Shown: positions 22,566-26,211 of the stretch, one piece after another
Position numbering within the stretch: the first letter of the stretch is position 1
Layout of the letters: each line of letters starts with the position of its first letter
Assembly: GCA_003599475.1 (NCBI GenBank)
Contig: QZKK01000241.1
Span: 1 to 26,211 of the forward strand
DNA: 26,211 bases
Source of the DNA: Desulfobacteraceae bacterium
GTDB taxonomy: Bacteria > Desulfobacterota > Desulfobacteria > Desulfobacterales > SURF-15
Reading direction: 5' to 3'
Notes under the pieces: generated by a model
The model's database searches: none
Told to the model about the DNA's origin: nothing
The model's input: the letters and a program-made list of their open reading frames with translations, nothing else
Program-made: the position numbers and the translations under genes

Positions 22566-23702
22566 TCAGTGGCGCATCACCGCATCCGGATCCATTACGG
22601 ACACCCTCCAGGTCGGAACGATGGTGATGAACGTGTAGGGAACCACCGTAAGGAAAAAAAGCACCGAAAGCTGGTATGGATTCACGGAAGGAATCAGGTC
22701 GAATTCAGGGTAAAGGATCGACCATCCCTTTAATGCGTGCTCGAACAGGGTGGCCGATGCGAAAAACACATGAACAAAAGCCGCCGCCACCCCGATCAAA
22801 AAGGCTGTGAGAGAGATGATTCCGCCTTCCCAGAATTTCATCGTCAGGATGTCCGATGTATCCCAGCCAAGCCCCTTCAGAATACCGGTCTCTGTCTTTT
22901 CCTCCGCACTGAGCCCGGTTGCCTTGTCCCACGCGAAGATGAAAAAAGCCATGAAAGCCCCTGAGAGAAGAACGATGATGTAGCCCGACCGCCAGTCGAA
23001 AAGAGAGCTGTAAGTTCTTATAATCTCGGTCTTGAGAATGGGCCGGGTGTCCGGGAGCACCGTTAATATCTTTTCTGCGATCGTCTGAGCCTCGTTTTCG
23101 TTTCGGATGCGAACCGCAAAGTCCGTTGCGAAACCTTCGGGAACCCCGGCAATCCGCCTGAATGTGTTTTCCGCCATGAGAATCAGATCGGAGCTGACAA
23201 GATCGGTTCCTGCTTCGAAGGTTTCGGCGATCTTTAGAATCAAATGTTCTCCGGTGTAGCTCCTGAAATAGAGATCCGTACCCCGAACCGTCCCCCACGT
23301 TCTCAACACCCCTTTGCCGATCTTGACCGAATCCTCCGAATAGGGAAAATCTTCCGGTGCCATGAGGGTGTAGTTTGTCCGGGACGCCTGGTGGTAGTAA
23401 TACCCCCAGAGCCTCGGCTTCACGGAAAGCGCACCCCGGATTTCACCGATTTTCTCGGCATATGATAAAGGAATCAGATCATGCCTTCCGCCGACGACTC
23501 TCTGCACGATCATCTCCGGGCTATCTTCCAAAATGGCACCGGCTTCCCTGTGGATTGCATCGGCAAAAAAGATCACCGAAGAGACCAGGAAAACCATCAG
23601 GGTGTAAACCAGAAGAAGAGAGAGGTTTCTCCCTTTCCGCCGCATCAGCGAAGAGAGAGTAAAATCCATTAATGCCCGCTGCCGCTCAAACCATCTCATC
23701 AT
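22566..23702 (-). CDS. MacB/FtsX-like ABC transporter permease
   Basis: 378 residues. Topology is that of MacB/FtsX permeases: one N-terminal helix (about 28-48), a large periplasmic domain (about 50-235), then three helices (near 238-257, 290-315, 344-366). GLGWDTSDILTMKFWEGG at about 279-296 resembles the cytoplasmic coupling helix region of the family, and the C-terminus has VSVMDPDAVMRH, similar to the PxxALR end of MacB-like permeases. Tandem ATG codons at 23702 and 23699 follow GGGG. It should pair with the ATPase at 21381-22049. No MacA-type adaptor is nearby. The substrate is unknown; neighbours point to copper or thiol biology. Confidence 0.85.
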   Translation of the reverse strand: MMRWFERQRALMDFTLSSLMRRKGRNLSLLLVYTLMVFLVSSVIFFADAIHREAGAILEDSPEMIVQRVVGGRHDLIPLSYAEKIGEIRGALSVKPRLWGYYYHQASRTNYTLMAPEDFPYSEDSVKIGKGVLRTWGTVRGTDLYFRSYTGEHLILKIAETFEAGTDLVSSDLILMAENTFRRIAGVPEGFATDFAVRIRNENEAQTIAEKILTVLPDTRPILKTEIIRTYSSLFDWRSGYIIVLLSGAFMAFFIFAWDKATGLSAEEKTETGILKGLGWDTSDILTMKFWEGGIISLTAFLIGVAAAFVHVFFASATLFEHALKGWSILYPEFDLIPSVNPYQLSVLFFLTVVPYTFITIVPTWRVSVMDPDAVMRH

Positions 23703-24035
23703 GTTATCCCCGTTGCTTACGTCCAGGTCTCCTCACCACCAGCCCCCGCCTTCGGCTTTTCCTGGTTAGCTGCCTCCCATCTATTGTCCACCGTTTCCCG
23801 GTTCTTTTTCGTCTCCGACGCTCTACCGTATTCTGTCTTCTGCCCACTGTCACCAGTCCTCCGTCTACCTGTCATCGCCTTCGGCTTCCGAATTCGCTTT
23901 AAAAGTTTGGGGCTTCGATTTACGACCCCACAAGACGCCGGGACAAGTTGCCGGCAGGCCCGTCTCACCGCGTCCCCGCGTCTCCGTGTCTCCGTGTCTT
24001 TCTCAATCTGCCGTCCACCGTCCACTGTCTTCCGT
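23703..24035. repeat. Long heptad/octad spacer with no gene
   Basis: The 333 bp between two genes are mostly periodic. About 23815-23875 shows period-7 words ctaccgt, attctgt and relatives. About 23965-24002 shows period-8 words cgtctccg. About 24008-24042 shows five exact 7-bp units of type cNNcNgt. The phrase gccttcggctt occurs at 23751 and again at 23878. The last tract contains the stop codon of the following small gene. A 102-codon open frame across it has only repeat composition. No promoter, tRNA or terminator was seen. Confidence 0.75.
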
Positions 24036-24338
24036 CTACCGATTCAGCAGATGCTTTGGCGGGAGAATGATGGACCCTGAGGGAAAGTGCTCCAATGCAA
24101 GGGGGTGATCCTGGAATGCAGAATGCAGGTCCGCCTGGGAGAGATGCCGAATATACCGAGCTTCTGTAAACAGGCAGAGGTCGGTCAGATCCAGAGCATG
24201 AACCAACATTTTTTTCTTCACGAGTACCTCCTGGTGCCGTGCCGCACTCCGGAGTGGATAAACAAAGAGCATGGCCGCAAGCGATATGCCGGTGAGTGTA
24301 ATAAACAAAACAAAAAAGGTCGATTTTCGAATCAGCAT
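24036..24338 (-). CDS. Small membrane-anchored protein of unknown function
   Basis: 100 residues from ATG 24338; an in-frame stop lies close upstream, so this is the only start. One N-terminal membrane helix (about 7-29) is followed by a roughly 70-residue extracytoplasmic part ending LALEHFPSGSIILPP. No motif is recognised. Ordered sequence with Trp-free, balanced composition distinguishes it from the repeat-encoded frames nearby. It lies between nosL and the ABC permease and may be a small partner of that transporter. No good ribosome binding site is seen. The stop codon TAG falls inside a heptad tract. Confidence 0.6.
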   Translation of the reverse strand: MLIRKSTFFVLFITLTGISLAAMLFVYPLRSAARHQEVLVKKKMLVHALDLTDLCLFTEARYIRHLSQADLHSAFQDHPLALEHFPSGSIILPPKHLLNR

Positions 24339-24469
24339 TTTATTGGAATGGGACCGTCAATTCTGGCATGAGTCTATCTGCGTCCATCTGCAGCGATTTT
24401 TCTATTACGTTTAAATCAGGAAAAAGAGGAAAGACACCGTACGGCTTTCCTTAGTGGGAGATCCTAATT

Positions 24470-24610
24470 TCCCTCTTTCCTTCTCTTTCTTTCCTTCTCT
24501 CCCCCATGCTCCCCCGTTCTCCCCATGCTCCATGCCCTTTGCTTTTTGCTCTTTGCCTTCGTCTGTCATCTGTCCTCTGCCATCTGGTTCCTGATTTCCT
24601 CCGCCCGCGC
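24470..24610. repeat. Long heptad tract
   Basis: About 20 near-consecutive 7-bp units. They change gradually from pyrimidine runs to ccatgct/ccatgcc, then ctttgct/ttttgct, then gtcatct/gtcctct. The word families are shared with 13789-13835 and 25640-25700. Confidence 0.75.
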
Positions 24611-24647
24611 CTATGCCTCCGGCTTCTCGATTACGAATCGAATTTTT

Positions 24648-24676
24648 TTGTAACATATCGATATAACATTTAAAAT
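24648..24676 (+). promoter_or_regulatory. Possible sigma70 promoter in the gene-free region
   Basis: TTGTAA (24648-24653), a 17-bp spacer and TAAAAT (24671-24676). The spacer contains the 10-bp palindrome ATATCGATAT (24655-24664), a potential operator. No plus-strand protein gene follows, so a non-coding transcript is possible. Confidence 0.3.
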
Positions 24677-24693
24677 CTGTTCACGATAGGATC

Positions 24694-24731
24694 TCGCCTA
24701 AGGTTTTATGAAGATCGGTCAGGCGAAACCT
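24694..24731 (+). other. Possible H-type RNA pseudoknot
   Basis: TCGCCT (24694-24699) can pair with AGGCGA (24721-24726), and AGGTT (24701-24705) with AACCT (24727-24731). The order of the four segments is that of an H-type pseudoknot with coaxial stems. It would start about 11 nt after the expected start of a transcript from the promoter at 24648-24676. The pairings are short and could be chance. Confidence 0.25.
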
Positions 24732-24835
24732 GATAAGAGTTCCATTGGAAATCTTGAACCCATTTGACCAAACCCTTAGAAGAGGTACAAGTTGGGTAAT
24801 CATGTAATTCAACGGGGAACAATCCGCGTATTCAC

Positions 24836-24857
24836 AACTACACACTTGTGCGTAGTT
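24836..24857. other. Hairpin in the gene-free region
   Basis: AACTAC (24836-24841) pairs with GTAGTT (24852-24857), with an inner CAC/GTG extension after one mismatch. There is no U-run on either side, so it is not a typical terminator. Confidence 0.3.
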
Positions 24858-25054
24858 TGATAGGGATTTGGATGAGACGAGTTGCGAGAAGAGAGGTGTG
24901 CCACCGAGGCGGGATTGGGGGGTGACGGGTGCTGGGGGGCGGGGCTGTCGAACAGGATTAAGAGATCAGGTTTTTTGAAGAGGGGTATCTATCGGTGTTA
25001 ACCCTAACGTTGTGAAGAATTGTTGGGCGGTTACAGGAAAAAACTCACGGATTC

Positions 25055-25115
25055 CCTATGCTCTATGCCCTCTGCTCTTAGCCTTTATAATCTGCGAAAA
25101 TCTGCGTAATCTGCG
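25055..25115. repeat. Heptad and nonad words downstream of nosL
   Basis: Words ctatgct, ctatgcc (25059-25072) at period 7 are followed by three atctgcg words 10 and 9 bp apart (25089-25114). The tract ends at the nosL stop codon. Confidence 0.65.
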
Positions 25116-25117
25116 GA

Positions 25118-25612
25118 TCAATCCAGTTTCTCGATCACCTTCGGCGTGATTTCACCGAATCGGAGAATTCGCATTCCTTTGTGGTCTTTCAAAAAAACCT
25201 TTGCATCGGCTTCGTTCTCGAGCGGGATGAGCTCCCTTCCCATGGGGCCGTAGACTTCGCTGCCGATGACAAAAAACGCGTCGGATGCCGGAATGAATTT
25301 CATGCCATAGTACTCGGTTATGAAGATATCTGAAATATCCTTCCGGCTCTTTCCCTTTCTATATTTTTCGATATCGAAGTAATACTTGAACATGTCCTTT
25401 GTCCCGTCGAAAAAGTCGACATCGCCGTCTTTGAAAATGATCTGTGCCAGCCAGTCAGGGTACTTGTAAACGAACATGCCGCATACCGGGCACTTGTCCT
25501 TCTTGGACGGTTTTACAGGTCCCTTTATCTCCGCAATACCCGTACCTTCAATCAATAAGGTTGCAACTAGTACCGTAATCCCGATCAGGTTCGCTTTTGC
25601 CATCCGTACCAT
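25118..25612 (-). CDS. nosL: NosL-like copper-binding periplasmic protein
   Basis: 164 residues from ATG 25612, with AGGAGG ten bases upstream. ATG 25603 is the alternative; the ATG at 25636 has no ribosome binding site. A signal peptide or anchor (about 7-27) precedes the NosL core: CPVCGM (C41, C44, M46), YPDWLAQIIF, FFDGTKDMFKYYF and GSEVYGPMGRELIPLENEADA. NosL proteins bind Cu(I) and deliver it, classically to nitrous oxide reductase with an ABC transporter NosFY. Here no nosZ is seen, and the neighbours are a MacB-like ABC system and CusBA, suggesting a copper-trafficking role outside denitrification. The usual lipobox Cys is not evident at the signal end. Confidence 0.87.
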   Translation of the reverse strand: MVRMAKANLIGITVLVATLLIEGTGIAEIKGPVKPSKKDKCPVCGMFVYKYPDWLAQIIFKDGDVDFFDGTKDMFKYYFDIEKYRKGKSRKDISDIFITEYYGMKFIPASDAFFVIGSEVYGPMGRELIPLENEADAKVFLKDHKGMRILRFGEITPKVIEKLD

Positions 25613-25639
25613 TAATGCCAGACCTCCTACCGCCATCGG

Positions 25640-25735
25640 CGGTCTCTCTTTCCTCTTTGCCCTATGCTCTATGCCCTTTGCCCTTCCCGTCTACCGTCCA
25701 CTGTCTTCAGCTATCGTCTGCGTCTGATGATTTCG
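25640..25735. repeat. Heptad tract between nosL and the repeat-protein gene
   Basis: Words ctttgcc and ctatgct at period 7 (about 25655-25690), then gtctacc, gtccact (about 25690-25712). It fills almost the whole gap to the neighbouring stop codon at 25738. Confidence 0.7.
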
Positions 25736-25737
25736 AA

Positions 25738-26211
25738 TCAACCTCCGAACAAGGTTGTCGATGTCGTTGATGTGGTTGTTGTAATCGAGATGGTAGTGGA
25801 AGAGCCAACCGTTGTCGTTGTACCTTCAAGATTCCAATTATCCGATCCGCCCCCGCTGCTGGTCACCGTCACATCGGCCGGCTGGGCGGCCACTCCAGTG
25901 AAGGTGGTCCGATAGAAGTTCAGCCAAGATCTCCAATTCAACGGCCCAAAGCCCTCGGCAGTCAGGTTCACGTCGGGCTGCTTGTCCGAAGTTGCAGCCA
26001 CCATCAGGGTTTGGGCTGCGGCATCGTAGGTCACAATCTGGATGCTCACCGTCTCCGGCCCCGGGAATATATAACTAGCCGATCCGCCCCCGCTGCTTGT
26101 CACCGTCACACCGGCTGGCTGGGCGGCCACTCCAGTGAAGGTGGTCCGATAGAAGTTCAGCCAAGATCTCCAATTCAACGGCCCCAAGCCCTCGGCAGTC
26201 AGGTTCACATC
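25738..26211 (-). CDS. C-terminal part of a secreted repeat protein (5' end beyond window)
   Basis: The frame is open from the right edge (26211) to a TGA at 25738. It shows one full 79-residue unit and part of a second. Each has SIQIVTYDAAAQTLMVAATS, then LTAEGFGPLNW, YRTTFTGV and VTVTSSGGGS, a beta-rich pattern that looks like an Ig-like or similar beta-sandwich repeat. The chain ends in a Thr/Ser-rich tail (GSSTTISITTTTSTTSTT) and LFGG. Such tails occur in extracellular proteins, so cell-surface or secreted location is likely. It could be a T2SS substrate or adhesin, but nothing visible proves this. The protein start, signal peptide and number of units are outside the window. Confidence 0.7.
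   Translation of the reverse strand, partial: DVNLTAEGLGPLNWRSWLNFYRTTFTGVAAQPAGVTVTSSGGGSASYIFPGPETVSIQIVTYDAAAQTLMVAATSDKQPDVNLTAEGFGPLNWRSWLNFYRTTFTGVAAQPADVTVTSSGGGSDNWNLEGTTTTVGSSTTISITTTTSTTSTTLFGG
25842..26211. repeat. 237-bp coding tandem repeat
   Basis: The segment 25842-25974 recurs at 26079-26211, offset exactly 237 bp (79 codons). Only about five differences are seen in roughly 120 bp, so the copies are about 96% identical. The second copy is cut by the window edge. Confidence 0.85.

Larger units (their letters stand above)
24339..25117. other. 779-bp gene-free region
   Basis: The part at 24375-24395 holds two atctgc words about 10 bp apart. About 24470-24610 is a long period-7 tract. 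About 24640-25050 is non-periodic and shows no convincing open frame; it holds a possible plus-strand promoter, a possible pseudoknot and a hairpin (listed separately). About 25055-25115 is again repeat. The middle part could be a non-coding RNA, a regulatory region or a decayed gene or element. Confidence 0.5.

Noticed and set aside
23717..24025. 102-codon minus-strand frame in the spacer upstream of the permease
   Set aside because: It consists only of translated heptad repeats rich in Arg, Lys, Glu and Gly, and has no homologous look.
23740..24045. CRISPR array
   Set aside because: Units are 7-8 bp without spacers of constant length, and no direct repeat of 24-40 bp is present.
24411..24656. 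81-codon minus-strand frame in the gene-free region
   Set aside because: It is a translation of the heptad tract, with low complexity and no ribosome binding site.
24950..24985. Rho-independent terminator ending in TTTTTT at about 24973-24978
   Set aside because: The only nearby stem is CTGT/ACAG with a 3-base loop, too far from the T-run.

Overview
The window reads as a chromosomal segment of a Gram-negative (diderm) bacterium, most likely a Desulfobacterota/deltaproteobacterial lineage. This is judged from a complete run of type II secretion (T2SS) genes, a CusBA-type metal pump, NosL and the style of the secreted proteins. It is inferred from gene content only; no rRNA or marker gene is present. 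Almost everything is coded on the minus strand, so the genes below are described from right to left.

Right part (26211 to about 20300): the C-terminal end of a large repeat-containing secreted protein (237-bp units), a NosL-like copper-binding protein, a gene-free stretch of 779 bp, a small membrane-anchored protein, a MacB/FtsX-like ABC permease and its ATPase, and an eight-helix membrane protein with a DsbB-like C-P-F-C motif. Between permease and ATPase, on the opposite strand, sits a GxxExxY (PD-(D/E)XK nuclease-fold) gene bracketed by inverted arrays of 9-bp repeats. It looks like a small inserted cassette.

Middle part (about 20230 to 12760): a CusB-like adaptor with a heavy-metal-binding domain, a very long CusA-like RND pump (1302 aa, with the methionine triad for Cu(I)/Ag(I)), a small secreted Cys-containing protein, and a DsbA-like thiol oxidoreductase preceded by a short beta-propeller-like segment. 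With NosL and the CPFC protein these suggest a copper/silver and periplasmic thiol-handling island.

Left part (12721 to 3038): gspC-D-E-F-G-H-I-J-K in canonical order, without gspL, gspM or gspO. A plus-strand lipoprotein gene converges on gspK. It is transcribed divergently from a yjbH-like exopolysaccharide gene (2411 to 300) through what looks like one shared, symmetric -10 region. The window begins inside a small Ala/Gly-rich secreted protein gene.

The most unusual feature is not a gene. Most gene junctions are filled with degenerate short-period DNA, mainly period 7 and also periods 8 and 9. It is built from a limited set of word families that recur at many junctions. These tracts run into coding ends: they supply putative start codons, ribosome binding sites and leader residues for the pseudopilins GspH, GspJ and GspK, the C-termini of CusA, CusB and the secreted protein, and one stop codon. 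About twenty such loci can be seen in 26 kb.
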